From Roseomonas sp. KE2513 (GTDB lineage: Bacteria > Pseudomonadota > Alphaproteobacteria > Acetobacterales > Acetobacteraceae), in the NCBI RefSeq assembly GCF_016107305.1, contig NZ_RCVR01000025.1:1-64000 (forward strand): a stretch of DNA of 64,000 nt, given 5' to 3'. Position numbers and translations under genes: made by a program. Of the stretch, positions 1 to 8,701 are shown piece after piece (position 1 is the first letter of the stretch; each line of letters begins with the position of its first letter). The notes beneath the pieces are model-generated. The model made no database searches. It was not told where the DNA came from and worked only from the letters and a program-made list of their open reading frames with translations.

Positions 1-31
1 TGACATAGACATCGAAACTTTCCTAGGCGTT

Positions 32-958
32 CTAGTTCTTGCGCCGAACCACGTGCGACGCGAGGGCGCGCAACAGGTCTGCACGGTCGTCGAAATTGTC
101 GAGATGCGTCACGGCCTGGTCCACCAACCGCTCCGCCTGTGCGCGGGCGCGCTCCGGCCCGAGCAGTGAGAGGAGCGTGGCCTTACCCGCCCCCGCGTCC
201 TTGCCCGTGGCCTTGCCGGCCTCCTCAGGCGTCGCGGTGAGGTCCAGCAGGTCGTCGGCGATCTGGAAGGCGGCCCCGACCTCGCGCCCATAGGCCGCGA
301 GGCACTGGCGCTGATGAGCCCCGGCCTTCCCGAGAATGGCTCCCGCCTCGGCCGAGAACTCGATCAGCCGCCCGGTCTTGAGAAGCTGCAACCGGCCCAC
401 CGCCGCCTCGTCCAACGGGGTGGTCGCCTTCTCCGCCATCATGTCCAGCATCTGCCCGCCGACCATGCCGCGCGGCCCGGCCGCGAGGGCTAGGTGAAGG
501 CACAGCTCGGCCCGTACGGCCGGGTCGGAATGCGTCTCGGGGGCGGCCAGCACCACGAAGGCCTGGGACTGCAGCGCGTCGCCCACCAGGATCGCCGTCG
601 CCTCGTCCCAGGCGCGGTGGACGGTCGGCTTGCCGCGGCGGAGGTCGTCGTTGTCCATCGCCGGCAGGTCGTCGTGGACGAGGGAATAGGCGTGCAGCAT
701 CTCCACCGCCGCCGCGACCCGCAGCGCGGATTGCGGTGCCACCCCGAACTGGCGCGCGGATTCCAGCACCAGGAAAGCCCGCATCTTCTTGCCGCCGCCC
801 ATGCAGGCGTAGCGCATAGCCGCGAACAGGGCGCGCTCGTCCCCTTCCTCGGCCGGAAGGAGGGCGTCCAGCGCCTCGTCCACCTCGGAAGCGGCGGCGG
901 TGAGCGCCGCCTTGAGCCCGGCGTCCTCTGTCGTATCGGTGCCCGCCATCGCGCTCAT
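32..958 (-). CDS. ispA: polyprenyl (farnesyl/geranylgeranyl) diphosphate synthase
   Basis: Class I trans-prenyltransferase of about 308 residues that condenses IPP with allylic diphosphates in the cytoplasm. The first Asp-rich motif (DDLPAMDNDD, about residues 96-105) and the second (DDLLD, about 235-239) are both intact, as is the upstream GGKKMR segment that binds diphosphate. The start is set at 958 because its ATG overlaps the xseB stop in an ATGA junction; a longer reading would add an arginine-rich tail inside xseB. It is the last visible gene of a leftward operon tusA-like > HDAC-like > xseB > ispA. In many alphaproteobacteria dxs follows ispA, but that lies beyond the window edge. Confidence 0.93.
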   Translation of the reverse strand: MSAMAGTDTTEDAGLKAALTAAASEVDEALDALLPAEEGDERALFAAMRYACMGGGKKMRAFLVLESARQFGVAPQSALRVAAAVEMLHAYSLVHDDLPAMDNDDLRRGKPTVHRAWDEATAILVGDALQSQAFVVLAAPETHSDPAVRAELCLHLALAAGPRGMVGGQMLDMMAEKATTPLDEAAVGRLQLLKTGRLIEFSAEAGAILGKAGAHQRQCLAAYGREVGAAFQIADDLLDLTATPEEAGKATGKDAGAGKATLLSLLGPERARAQAERLVDQAVTHLDNFDDRADLLRALASHVVRRKN

Positions 959-1194
959 TCCACGTCCCTCAGGGTCGGGCCAGCCGCACCGGGCACCAGG
1001 GCCTGCACGCGGGCCTCGGCCTCGGCCAGCTTGCGGTCGCAATGGGCGCGAAGGGCGGTGCCGCGCGCATAGGAGTCCATCGCCTCCTCCAGCTTCGCCT
1101 GCCCGCCTTCCAGGCGTCGGACGATCGCTTCAAGCTCGTTCATCGCCTCCTCGAAGGAGAGGCTCTCGACCTCGGGGGGGGTGGATTGGGTCAT
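955..1194 (-). CDS. xseB: exodeoxyribonuclease VII small subunit
   Basis: A 79-residue protein with the usual XseB form: an N-terminal SFEEAMNELEAIVRRLE segment followed by a second helix (LEEAMDSYARG), predicted to form a helical hairpin. XseB associates with the large subunit XseA to degrade single-stranded DNA to oligonucleotides. It overlaps the ispA start by 4 bp and begins 15 bp after the deacetylase-like gene, so all are probably translated from one message. The xseB-ispA pairing is widely conserved in proteobacteria. xseA is not in the window. Confidence 0.93.
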   Translation of the reverse strand: MTQSTPPEVESLSFEEAMNELEAIVRRLEGGQAKLEEAMDSYARGTALRAHCDRKLAEAEARVQALVPGAAGPTLRDVE

Positions 1195-1209
1195 CGGGAA
1201 TTCCGGTGG

Positions 1210-2133
1210 TCAGGCATGCATGAGGGCGCGGACATGGGCCGCCGTGGACCGTCCGAGCGCGGGGAGGTCGTAGCCCCCTTCCAGCATGGAGACCACCCGC
1301 CCGCCGCAGACGCGCCCCGCGAGATCGCAGATCGCCCCGGTCAGCCAGGCGAAATCTCCCTCCACCAAGCGGAGATTGGCGAGCGGGTCGGCACGGTGGG
1401 CGTCGAAGCCGGCGGAGATGATGATCAGGCCAGGCGCGAAAGCCTCCACCGCCGGCAGGATCTCGCGCTCCCAGATCCGCCGGAACCCGACGCCGTCCGT
1501 TCCGGGGTCGAGCGGGGCGTTGAGGATGTTCCCCACCCCCGTCTCCGAAGCCGCGCCGGTGCCGGGATAGAGTGGCATCTGGTGCGAGGAGGCGAGCATC
1601 AGCGAGGGCTCGTTCCAGAAGGCCGCCTGGGTGCCGTTGCCGTGGTGGACGTCGAAGTCGAGCACCGCAACCCGCGCCACCCCGTGCACTGCCTGCGCGT
1701 GCCGCGCCGCGATGGCGGCGTTGGCGAAGAGGCAGAAGCCCATGGGCGTATTGGGCTCCGCGTGGTGCCCTGGGGGGCGGACCGCGCAGAAGGCACGCGG
1801 GAACTCGCCGCGAATTACGCTGTCGACTGCCTCGACCCCGGCACCGGCGGCGCGCAGCGCGGCCTCGGCCGAATAGGCGTTCACGGAGGTGTCGGCGTCG
1901 AGATGGATCCGCTGCCCTTGGGCCGGGCGGGTGAGGAGGATGCGGTCCACATGTTCCGCCGGATGCACGCGCAGGAGCTGTTCCCGCGTCGCCTCGGGCG
2001 CCGAGGCACGGACGAGCGTGGAGAACTCCTGCGCCTCCAACGCCTGTAGCACGGCCCGCAGCCGGTCGGGGCATTCGGGATGGCCCGGTCCATTGTCGTG
2101 CTTGAGGCAGGCCGGATGCGTGAGAAGCAGCAT
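1210..2133 (-). CDS. histone deacetylase family protein (class II HDAC/AcuC-like)
   Basis: A 307-residue zinc hydrolase of the bacterial HDAC-like (acetoin-utilisation/acetylpolyamine amidohydrolase) superfamily. Visible signatures are RPPGHHA (about 119-125) holding the catalytic histidine pair, DFDVHHGNGT (about 159-168) supplying zinc ligands D161 and H163, and SAGFDAHRADP with the third ligand near D244. The substrate cannot be read from sequence; acetyl-lysine and acetylpolyamines are both known in the family. The start ATG overlaps the upstream tusA-like stop by one base (TGATG), which implies coupled translation. An HDAC-like gene next to xseB-ispA recurs in alphaproteobacteria. Confidence 0.9.
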   Translation of the reverse strand: MLLLTHPACLKHDNGPGHPECPDRLRAVLQALEAQEFSTLVRASAPEATREQLLRVHPAEHVDRILLTRPAQGQRIHLDADTSVNAYSAEAALRAAGAGVEAVDSVIRGEFPRAFCAVRPPGHHAEPNTPMGFCLFANAAIAARHAQAVHGVARVAVLDFDVHHGNGTQAAFWNEPSLMLASSHQMPLYPGTGAASETGVGNILNAPLDPGTDGVGFRRIWEREILPAVEAFAPGLIIISAGFDAHRADPLANLRLVEGDFAWLTGAICDLAGRVCGGRVVSMLEGGYDLPALGRSTAAHVRALMHA

Positions 2134-2456
2134 CAGCCTTCCCCCTTCCCAGCCGGTTCCGCATCCCGCTTGCGGAGCGTGTAGCTATAGACCCCGTCGC
2201 TCTCGCTGAAGGAAACCAGGGCGTGGCCGGTCTCGCGGCAGAAGGCCTGGAAGTCGGCGACACTCGCGGCATCCGTCGCCAGCACCGTCAGCCTGGCGCC
2301 GGCCGGCAAGGCCCGCAGCGCCTTGTTCGCCTTGAGCACCGGCAGCGGACAGGTCAGCCCCTGCACGTCCAGCAGGTTCTCCCCCCCGCCCGCCTTTGCG
2401 GCCGGGCTGGAGAGGCGCTTCGGGCCCGGTGCCGGGCTGTTGGGAGGCATTGCCAT
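2133..2456 (-). CDS. TusA/SirA-family sulfurtransferase-like protein
   Basis: About 107 residues ending in a TusA fold. The hallmark CPLPVLKA box is present with the persulfide-carrying cysteine at about residue 36, followed by the typical alternating strand-helix segment. TusA-type proteins relay sulfur, for example to tRNA thiolation or molybdenum cofactor synthesis. An N-terminal extension of about 28 residues rich in Pro, Ala and Gly precedes the domain and is unusual for TusA (about 80 residues). An alternative ATG at 2450 would shorten it by two residues. It is the first gene of the leftward operon and is divergent from the ROK kinase, with 110 bp between them. Confidence 0.75.
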   Translation of the reverse strand: MAMPPNSPAPGPKRLSSPAAKAGGGENLLDVQGLTCPLPVLKANKALRALPAGARLTVLATDAASVADFQAFCRETGHALVSFSESDGVYSYTLRKRDAEPAGKGEG

Positions 2457-2566
2457 GGGGCCGGCCAATCCACCACCGCGGACCTCACAAGTCCAGGGTC
2501 GCGCGCGACGCGGCCGTGAACGCGCCCCCGCTGGACGGCGCGGCGCGGCCCCGGCATTCATCGGGC

Positions 2567-3463
2567 ATGGCGATAAAGCTCGGCGTGGACCTTGGCGGAA
2601 CCAAGACGGAGATCGTCGCGCTCGATCCCGGGGGCGAGGTGCTGTTGCGGCGCCGCGTGCCCACTGGGCAGGGATATGAGGCAATCATCGAGACCATCGC
2701 CCGCCTGGTCAGGGAAGCCGAGGCCGAGCTGGGAAAGACCGGCACGGTCGGCGTCGGCATTCCCGGCAGCATTAACCCGCGCACCGGCCTCGTCCGCAAC
2801 GGCAACACCCAGGCGCTCAACGGCCACCCACTCGACAAGGACCTCGGCGCCCTCCTTGGCCGCGAGGTGCGCGTGATGAATGACGCCAACTGCCTCGCCA
2901 TGAGCGAGGCCGCCGACGGCGCCGGCGCGGGCTACCCCGTAGTCTTCGCAGCCATCCTCGGCACCGGATGCGGCGGCGGCTGGGTGGTGGACGGCCGCCC
3001 GCTCGACGGCCTGAACCGCGTGGCCGGCGAGTGGGGCCACACTCCCCTCCCCTGGATGCGCCCGGACGAGTTTCCCGGCCGCGCCTGCTGGTGTGGTCGC
3101 AGTGGCTGCCTGGAAACCTTCCTCTGTGGCCCTGCCATCGCCGAGGACACGGACGGACCTGGCCACCGCGACGCGGGCAAGGTCGAAGCCCGCGCCCTGG
3201 CGGGTGAGCCCGCGGCCCAGGCCGGCCTCGCTCGCCACGCGGATCGCCTCGCGCGCGCCCTGGCTCTCGTCGTGAACATCATGGATCCCGACGTCATCGT
3301 GCTCGGCGGCGGGGTGTCGAACTACGGCCACCTTTACCGCGACGTGCCGGACCTCATGGCGCCCTGGATCTTCGGGGACTCAAAGGCAGTGAACCTCGTT
3401 CGGGCGAAACACGGCGACAGCTCCGGCGTGTTCGGCGCCGCTCGTCTCTGGGACAAGGGCTAG
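2567..3463 (+). CDS. ROK-family sugar kinase (fructokinase/N-acetylhexosamine kinase type)
   Basis: A 298-residue cytoplasmic ATP-dependent hexose kinase. It shows the N-terminal phosphate-binding loop DLGGTKTE (about 8-15), the catalytic Asp in NDAN (D106), the substrate-binding GEWGH (E155, H158) and the ROK zinc motif CWCGRSGCLE (about 174-183, where H158, C174, C176 and C181 would bind zinc). It lacks the N-terminal helix-turn-helix of ROK repressors, so it is an enzyme. The start at 2567 is chosen because homology begins at MAIKLGVDLGG; the open frame upstream is low-complexity. Sugar specificity (fructose, glucose, GlcNAc or ManNAc) cannot be told from context. Confidence 0.88.
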   Translation: MAIKLGVDLGGTKTEIVALDPGGEVLLRRRVPTGQGYEAIIETIARLVREAEAELGKTGTVGVGIPGSINPRTGLVRNGNTQALNGHPLDKDLGALLGREVRVMNDANCLAMSEAADGAGAGYPVVFAAILGTGCGGGWVVDGRPLDGLNRVAGEWGHTPLPWMRPDEFPGRACWCGRSGCLETFLCGPAIAEDTDGPGHRDAGKVEARALAGEPAAQAGLARHADRLARALALVVNIMDPDVIVLGGGVSNYGHLYRDVPDLMAPWIFGDSKAVNLVRAKHGDSSGVFGAARLWDKG

Positions 3464-3483
3464 CGCCGGCGAAGCTCTGGTCA

Positions 3484-3524
3484 GCGCTGGTTACTCCGGG
3501 AGAGAAAAGGAGAATTCTTCCTCC
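3484..3524. repeat. dispersed intergenic repeat, copy 1
   Basis: A 41-bp element matching 16548-16588 at 33 of 41 positions without gaps. It begins GCGCTGGT and ends with a shared 13-bp block containing GAATTCTTCC. It sits 20 bp after the stop of the ROK kinase gene, on the same side of its host gene as copy 2. In this copy the hairpin is imperfect. It may be a REP-like element or a shared transcription-end signal. Confidence 0.55.
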
Positions 3525-3593
3525 GCCGCCCCCCTCCAAGGTCGCCCGCACCGGTCGCATGAAGCGACTCGGCACCCGTGCTATGATCCCGCC

Positions 3594-4856
3594 ATGCCCT
3601 CCCTCTGCCGGGACTGCTTCGCGCGCCCTGAGGACCACCAGCGCCGCTGTGCGGCCTGCGGCTCGGCGCGGATCGCGCGCCACCCGGAGCTCTTCGGCCT
3701 TTCCGTTGCCCATATCGACTGCGACGCGTTCTTCGCGAGCGTAGAGAAGCGCGACCGGCCGGAACTCGCCAGCCGGCCGGTGATCGTCGGCGGCGGGCAG
3801 AGGGGCGTGGTCTCGGCCGCCTGCTACGTCGCCCGCACGCGCGGGGTGAAGTCCGCCATGCCGATGTTTCAGGCACTGCAAGCCTGCCCGGACGCGGTGG
3901 TGATAACGCCGGACTTCGCGAAATACGTCGCCGCCTCCCGCCAGGTGCGGGCGCTGATGGAGGAGCTGACGCCGCTCGTGCAGCCGATGTCGATCGACGA
4001 GGCTGTGCTCGACCTCTCCGGCACCGAGGCCCTGCACGGGGCCCCGCCGGCAGTGGCGCTGGCCCGCTTCGCCCGGCGGGTGGAGCGGGAGGTGGGTGTA
4101 ACGGTCTCGATCGGCCTCGCCCCCAACCGGCTGCTGGCGAAGATCGCGGTGGAGCGGGATAAGCCCCGGGGCCTCGCCTGCATCGGAGCGGCCGAGGCCG
4201 CCTCGCTGCTGGCGCCCGAGCCGGTGACGATCCTGCCCGGCGTCGGCCCCGCCTTCGCGGCGAAGCTGGCGGCGCTCGGCTACGCGACCCTCGGGCAGCT
4301 CCAGACGCTGGACCCGCGCGAGGCCATGCACCGCTTTGGCGAGGACGGCGCCAGCCTTGTCGCCCGCGCGCGGGGGGCGGACAGCCGCCCCGTGAACCCG
4401 GAGCGGGAGACGAAATCCATCTCCGCGGAGACGACCTTCGAGCGCGACCTCTCGGCGCTCGCGGAACTGGAGCCGTTTCTCTGGCGCCTCTGCGAGAAGC
4501 TCGCCCGGCGGCTGGCCGAGAAGGGCTTTGCGGCCGGGGGCGTTGTGCTGAAGCTCAAGACGGCCCGCTTCGCCCAGCGCACGCGCAACCTGCGCCTGCC
4601 GGGGCCAAGTGCGGTGCCGGAGACGCTCTACGCCACCGCCCGCTCCCTACTGGCGCGCGAGGTGGACGGCACGTCCTTCCGCCTGATCGGCATCGGCGCC
4701 GCCCCGCTGGTGGAAGCTGCCTCCGCGGACCGGGGCGACCTGGCCGACCCCGAGGCGCCGCGCCGCGCCGCCCGCTGGGCCGCGATGGAGGCGCTGCGGG
4801 CCCGGTTCGGGGAGGGCGCGGTGCTCGCCGGCCGGGGCCTGGCCGCCCGGCGCTGA
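3594..4856 (+). CDS. dinB: DNA polymerase IV (Y-family) with N-terminal zinc ribbon
   Basis: A 420-residue translesion DNA polymerase. The palm signatures are HIDCDAFFASVE (catalytic D42 and D44) and MSIDEAVLD (D135, E136); the thumb/HhH region (LPGVGPAFAAKL) and the little-finger domain follow. Before the polymerase core there is an extra segment of about 35 residues with cysteines C5, C8, C19 and C22 in a CxxC-x10-CxxC arrangement, which looks like a zinc ribbon and is absent from E. coli DinB. The C-terminus ends in GRGLAARR with no clear clamp-binding motif. It stands alone on the plus strand; no LexA box was recognised in the 130 bp upstream, which hold repeat copy 1. Confidence 0.92.
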   Translation: MPSLCRDCFARPEDHQRRCAACGSARIARHPELFGLSVAHIDCDAFFASVEKRDRPELASRPVIVGGGQRGVVSAACYVARTRGVKSAMPMFQALQACPDAVVITPDFAKYVAASRQVRALMEELTPLVQPMSIDEAVLDLSGTEALHGAPPAVALARFARRVEREVGVTVSIGLAPNRLLAKIAVERDKPRGLACIGAAEAASLLAPEPVTILPGVGPAFAAKLAALGYATLGQLQTLDPREAMHRFGEDGASLVARARGADSRPVNPERETKSISAETTFERDLSALAELEPFLWRLCEKLARRLAEKGFAAGGVVLKLKTARFAQRTRNLRLPGPSAVPETLYATARSLLAREVDGTSFRLIGIGAAPLVEAASADRGDLADPEAPRRAARWAAMEALRARFGEGAVLAGRGLAARR

Positions 4857-4860
4857 CCCC

Positions 4861-5433
4861 TCAGCCGCCGATACGGCCGACGATGGTGGCGATGAGCAGC
4901 CCGATGCCGATGTCGAGCAGCACGAAGAGCGCCGCGCGAGCGCCGCTGATCCGGAGCGCCCGCTGGGCCACGAACCACTCCATCCAGAGCGCGTAGGCGA
5001 AGGAAGCGAGGGTCAGCAGGCCGGCCAAGGCCGGCGGCAGCACCGAGCCGAGCAGCGTGCTCAGCACCAGCACCGCGTATTGCGCGAGGTTCGCCCAGTT
5101 CCAGGCCGCGACGAAGAGCGGCCAGAGCGGCCCGCGGCCGGAGGCGTCCACCAGTAGGAGGGAGGCGAGCGGAAAGGCCACCCAGCCCAGCACGTAGCCG
5201 ATCAGCTCCACCGGCAGGCCAGCGCCGAGAAGGGCATCGTTGCCCAGCGATCGGATGAGCAGGAAGGGCAGCAGGCAGATGGCGCCCGCCCAGAAGGAGC
5301 GCGCAGTACCCTCCATCGAGAGTAGGGCGTAGCGCAGCCCCTCCTCCCGCCCCATGGCGAGCAGCCCGGCCGCCCGGATGCCGGCGGCGACCTGCTCCTC
5401 CGTGCTGACCCCGGGGGCGCTCAGCCCAGGCAC
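4861..5433 (-). CDS. conserved small integral membrane protein downstream of dapE
   Basis: About 190 residues with four or five hydrophobic segments and a short charged N-terminal region (RAAGLLAMGREEG...). I recognise it only as the type of membrane protein that often follows dapE in Rhodospirillales; no catalytic motif is visible. The start is uncertain. A GTG at 5433 overlaps dapE by 13 bp and keeps the N-terminal segment that appears conserved, while an ATG at 5355 would give about 164 residues beginning just before the first membrane helix. It ends 4 bp from the convergent dinB stop. It is translated with, and probably coupled to, dapE. Confidence 0.65.
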   Translation of the reverse strand: MPGLSAPGVSTEEQVAAGIRAAGLLAMGREEGLRYALLSMEGTARSFWAGAICLLPFLLIRSLGNDALLGAGLPVELIGYVLGWVAFPLASLLLVDASGRGPLWPLFVAAWNWANLAQYAVLVLSTLLGSVLPPALAGLLTLASFAYALWMEWFVAQRALRISGARAALFVLLDIGIGLLIATIVGRIGG

Positions 5434-6548
5434 TCCCGGATGACGGCACCGTAAAGGGAGGAGAGGCGGCGCAGCTCCTCCACCGGGGTGCACTCGTCCA
5501 GCTTGTGCATGGTGGTGCCGACGGCGCCCAACTCCGCCACGGGGCAGAGGCGCGTGATGAAGCGGGCGTCGGAAGTGCCGCCGCCCGTATCCAGCACGCC
5601 CTCCTCCCCGGTTTCTTCCCGCACTGCGCGCTGCAGTGCCTCGACGAAGGGGCCGGGCTTCGTCAGGAAGGCGTCGCCGGAGGAGGAGAAGGATGCCTCG
5701 TGCCGCGGCGCCTCCTCGGCCAGGATGCCGCGGATCAAGGCCTCCAGGCTCGCGGCCGTGTGGGTGTCGTTGAAGCGGATGTTCATCCGGGCCACCGCGC
5801 GCGCCGGCACGATGTTCCCGGTGGGATTGCCGACATCGACGGTCGTCACCTGCAGCGTGCTCGGCTGGAACCACTCCGTGCCGGCGTCGAGCGGCGCCTC
5901 CGTCAGGCGGTGCAGCACACGGACGAGGCGGTGGATCGGGTTGTCCGCCCGGTCGGGGTAGGCGACGTGGCCCTGGATACCATGCACCGTGATCTCGGCG
6001 GAGACGCTGCCGCGCCGCCCGACCTTGATCGTATCCCCCAGCCGCGCGCGGCTCGTCGGCTCGCCGACCAGGCACATGTCGGGAATGATCCGCTTCTCCT
6101 CCATCCAGTCGAGGACGCGGGTGGTGCCGTCCGTCGCGACCCCCTCCTCGTCCCCGGTGATGAGGAAGGAGAGGGTGCCGCGGTTCGCCGTGCCGTCGGC
6201 GACGGCGTCGGCCGCGGCGGCGAGGAAGGCGGCGACGCCCCCCTTCATGTCCACCGCGCCCCGTCCGTAGAGAACGCCGTCCTCCACTGCGCCCTCGAAG
6301 GGCCCGTGGCGCCATCCCTCACCCGGCGGCACCACGTCGGTATGCCCGGCGAAACACAGATGCGGCCCGTTCCCGCCGGAGCGCCGGATGGCAAAGAGGT
6401 TCTCCACCTCTCCGAAGCGCAGCCGCGTGAGCTCGAAGCCGAGCGGCGCGAGCGTCCCCTCCAACACCGCCAAGGCCCCGTCATCCGCGGGGGTAACGGA
6501 AGCGCAGCGGATGAGGGCCTGCGCGAGGGGAAGCGGGTCCGTCGCCAT
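5421..6548 (-). CDS. dapE: succinyl-diaminopimelate desuccinylase
   Basis: A 375-residue M20-family di-zinc hydrolase that converts N-succinyl-LL-diaminopimelate to LL-diaminopimelate in lysine and peptidoglycan precursor synthesis. Visible features are GHTDVVPPG (zinc ligand H69), the bridging D100 in GAVDMKGG, the catalytic E134 in TGDEEG, and the C-terminal GGTSDARF with the later MHKLDE zinc histidine. Length is normal for the family. Its ATG overlaps the dapD stop by one base (TGATG), and the next gene starts inside its 3' end, so dapD-dapE-membrane protein form one operon. Confidence 0.95.
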   Translation of the reverse strand: MATDPLPLAQALIRCASVTPADDGALAVLEGTLAPLGFELTRLRFGEVENLFAIRRSGGNGPHLCFAGHTDVVPPGEGWRHGPFEGAVEDGVLYGRGAVDMKGGVAAFLAAAADAVADGTANRGTLSFLITGDEEGVATDGTTRVLDWMEEKRIIPDMCLVGEPTSRARLGDTIKVGRRGSVSAEITVHGIQGHVAYPDRADNPIHRLVRVLHRLTEAPLDAGTEWFQPSTLQVTTVDVGNPTGNIVPARAVARMNIRFNDTHTAASLEALIRGILAEEAPRHEASFSSSGDAFLTKPGPFVEALQRAVREETGEEGVLDTGGGTSDARFITRLCPVAELGAVGTTMHKLDECTPVEELRRLSSLYGAVIRECLG

Positions 6549-7384
6549 CAGTCGCGCAGCAGCTCGTTGATCGAGGTCTTCTCCCGCGTGCGGGCGTCCA
6601 CGCGCTTGACGATGACCGCGCAGTAGAGCGAGGGGCCTGGCGTGCCGTCCGGCAGCGGGCGGCCGGGCAGGCTACCCGGTACCACCACGGAGTAGGCGGG
6701 CACGCGGCCGGTGAAGACCTCGCCCGTCGCGCGGTCGATGATCTTTGTGGAAGCGCCCAGGAACACGCCCATGGAGAGCACCGCACCGCGCTCAACGATC
6801 ACGCCCTCGGCCACCTCGGAGCGGGCGCCGATGAAGCAGTCGTCCTCGATCACCACGGGATTTGCCTGTAGCGGCTCCAGCACGCCGCCGATGCCGACGC
6901 CACCCGAGAGGTGGCAGTTCTTGCCGATCTGCGCGCAGGAGCCGACCGTCGCCCAGGTATCGACCATGGTGTTGCGGTCCACATAGGCGCCGAGGTTCAC
7001 GAAGCTAGGCATCAGCACGACGCCGGGCGCGATGAAGGCCGAGCGGCGGACGACTGCGCCAGGCACCGCGCGGAAGCCCGCCTGGCGGAAGTGGTTGTCG
7101 CCCCAGTCCGCGAACTTCAGCGGCACCTTGTCGTAGGCGCCCGCCGCGGTGTCGGTGACCACGCTGTCCTCCAGGCGGAAGGAGAGCAGCACCGCCTGCT
7201 TGAGCCACTGGTTGACCCGCCAGCCGCCCTGCCCGTCCGGCTCCGCCACCCGCGCCTTGCCGGAGTCGAGCGCCTCGAGCGCGGCCTCCACAGCGTCGCG
7301 GTCCTCGCCAGCGGTCGCGGGAGAGAGGTCCGCGCGGCGCTCCCAGAGCGCCTCGATGCGGGGCTGGAGGGTGGAAAGTTCCAT
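6548..7384 (-). CDS. dapD: 2,3,4,5-tetrahydropyridine-2,6-dicarboxylate N-succinyltransferase
   Basis: A 278-residue trimeric left-handed beta-helix acyltransferase that transfers succinyl from succinyl-CoA to tetrahydrodipicolinate, the step before DapC and DapE. The helical N-terminal domain is followed by hexapeptide-repeat turns (for example [19 protein letters not shown] and [11 protein letters not shown]). Start 7384 is preferred because AGGA lies 7 bp upstream; an in-frame ATG at 7399 would add five residues. It is the first gene of the leftward dap operon. A perfect TTGACA occurs at 7436-7441 on this strand, but no good -10 box follows. The 156 bp upstream are shared with the divergent DUF2336 gene and hold an inverted repeat CCCCTT-N8-AAGGGG at 7456-7475. 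Confidence 0.95.
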   Translation of the reverse strand: MELSTLQPRIEALWERRADLSPATAGEDRDAVEAALEALDSGKARVAEPDGQGGWRVNQWLKQAVLLSFRLEDSVVTDTAAGAYDKVPLKFADWGDNHFRQAGFRAVPGAVVRRSAFIAPGVVLMPSFVNLGAYVDRNTMVDTWATVGSCAQIGKNCHLSGGVGIGGVLEPLQANPVVIEDDCFIGARSEVAEGVIVERGAVLSMGVFLGASTKIIDRATGEVFTGRVPAYSVVVPGSLPGRPLPDGTPGPSLYCAVIVKRVDARTREKTSINELLRD

Positions 7385-7540
7385 GGGTTCGTCCTGCATG
7401 CGGGGCGCGGCCCCCTTCGCCCGGCGAGGCGGCGCTGTCAACGCGGCCCGATTCACCCCTTCTTCATTCAAGGGGCACCATCTTCCGTGTGGGCAGGTTA
7501 CCTTCTTCGGGCGGGACGCGCCCGAAAACTGGAGGCGTTG

Positions 7541-8686
7541 ATGGATGCCATAATGGCGTTCGCGCCCCGTCGCCTCGATGACATGGGCCGGGCGCGATTG
7601 GCGGAGCGGGTCGATACCCCGCCCGAGATCCTGTTCTTTCTCGCAAACGACCCTGCGACCAACGTACGCGCGGCCATTGCGGCGAACGCCGCCACGCCTG
7701 CCCTGGCCGACCAGGTGCTGGCGCGCGACATCGAGCCGGGCGTGCGCCGGGTGCTGGCTCGCAAGCTCGCCGCCCTCTCCCCCATGCTCGACCCCGAAGC
7801 GAGCGACCGGAACCGGCGGGTGCACTGGGAAACTCTCCTCCTCCTCGTGCGCGACGACGCCGTGCCGGTCCGCGCCGCGGTCGCCGAGTTGGTAGCGGAG
7901 CAGCCGGACGTGCCGCGCGCGCTGGTGCTGCGCCTCGCCCACGACATCGCCATGACGGTGGCCGAGCCGGTAATCCGCGGCTCCCCGCTGCTCGAGGAAA
8001 CGGACCTTCTCGCCCTCATCGCCGATCCGCCGGCGCCGGAGACGCTGGCCGCCGTCGCCCGCCGCCCTAACCTTTCCGAAGCCCCGTCGGACGCGATCGC
8101 GGCGCGCGCCGACGGGCCGGCCGTCGCCGCCCTGCTGGCGAACGCCACGGCCCGCCTGCGGGAGGCGACGCTGCTCGCAATCGCCGAACGCTGCGCGGAC
8201 CAGAAAGCCTGGCAGGCCGCCCTGGTCCGCCGCCCGGCGCTCAGCCCGGCCGTCCTGATGAGTCTCCAGGGTCTCCTCGCGGAGGAGGCGCTGCGCGTGC
8301 TGCTCGCAAGGCCTTATTTCAGAGCGCGCGCGCCCAGCCCGATCGATGAGGAAGATCATGCCGCCCCCTCGGGGCCGGGCGGGCTGGACGAGGGAAGCTT
8401 CGTCGCCGCGGCTCGGAGCGGCGCGCTGAACGAGTGCGGGCGCATCCTCGGGGCCCTATGCGGCCTGCCCGCGGGCGCCGTGATCCGGGCACTAGAACGG
8501 CGGGAGGCGCCGGTGCTCGTCGCGCTCTGCTGGAAGGCCGGACTCTCGCCCAGCACCGCCGTCTTCGCCCAGATGCGACTGACGCGCAGCCAGCCGAACG
8601 AACTCCTCATCCTGCCTGGCGGCATCTGGGCGATGCAGCCCGCGGCCATGCAGGCGCTGGTCGGCAATCTCCTGAGCGCTGGCTGA
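7541..8686 (+). CDS. DUF2336 family protein with HEAT-like repeats
   Basis: A 381-residue, probably cytoplasmic, alpha-helical protein resembling the alphaproteobacterial DUF2336 family. It consists of repeated helical pairs rich in Ala, Leu and Arg with the recurring pattern D-x-x-x-x-V-R-x-x-x-A, typical of HEAT repeats. No catalytic motif is visible and no function is assigned. The start is well supported by GGAGG at 7531-7535, five bases before the ATG. It is divergent from dapD and convergent with argB, from which it is separated by 15 bp. Confidence 0.8.
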   Translation: MDAIMAFAPRRLDDMGRARLAERVDTPPEILFFLANDPATNVRAAIAANAATPALADQVLARDIEPGVRRVLARKLAALSPMLDPEASDRNRRVHWETLLLLVRDDAVPVRAAVAELVAEQPDVPRALVLRLAHDIAMTVAEPVIRGSPLLEETDLLALIADPPAPETLAAVARRPNLSEAPSDAIAARADGPAVAALLANATARLREATLLAIAERCADQKAWQAALVRRPALSPAVLMSLQGLLAEEALRVLLARPYFRARAPSPIDEEDHAAPSGPGGLDEGSFVAAARSGALNECGRILGALCGLPAGAVIRALERREAPVLVALCWKAGLSPSTAVFAQMRLTRSQPNELLILPGGIWAMQPAAMQALVGNLLSAG

Positions 8687-8701
8687 CCCGCCGGCCAGGG
8701 A

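Noticed and set aside
7413-7441. A TTGACA on the minus strand upstream of dapD as a promoter
   Set aside because: The -35 is perfect but no acceptable -10 lies at 16-18 bp, so a promoter is not claimed.
6911-7540. A 210-codon N-terminal extension of the DUF2336 protein
   Set aside because: It overlaps dapD in antisense; a strong GGAGG site marks the ATG at 7541.
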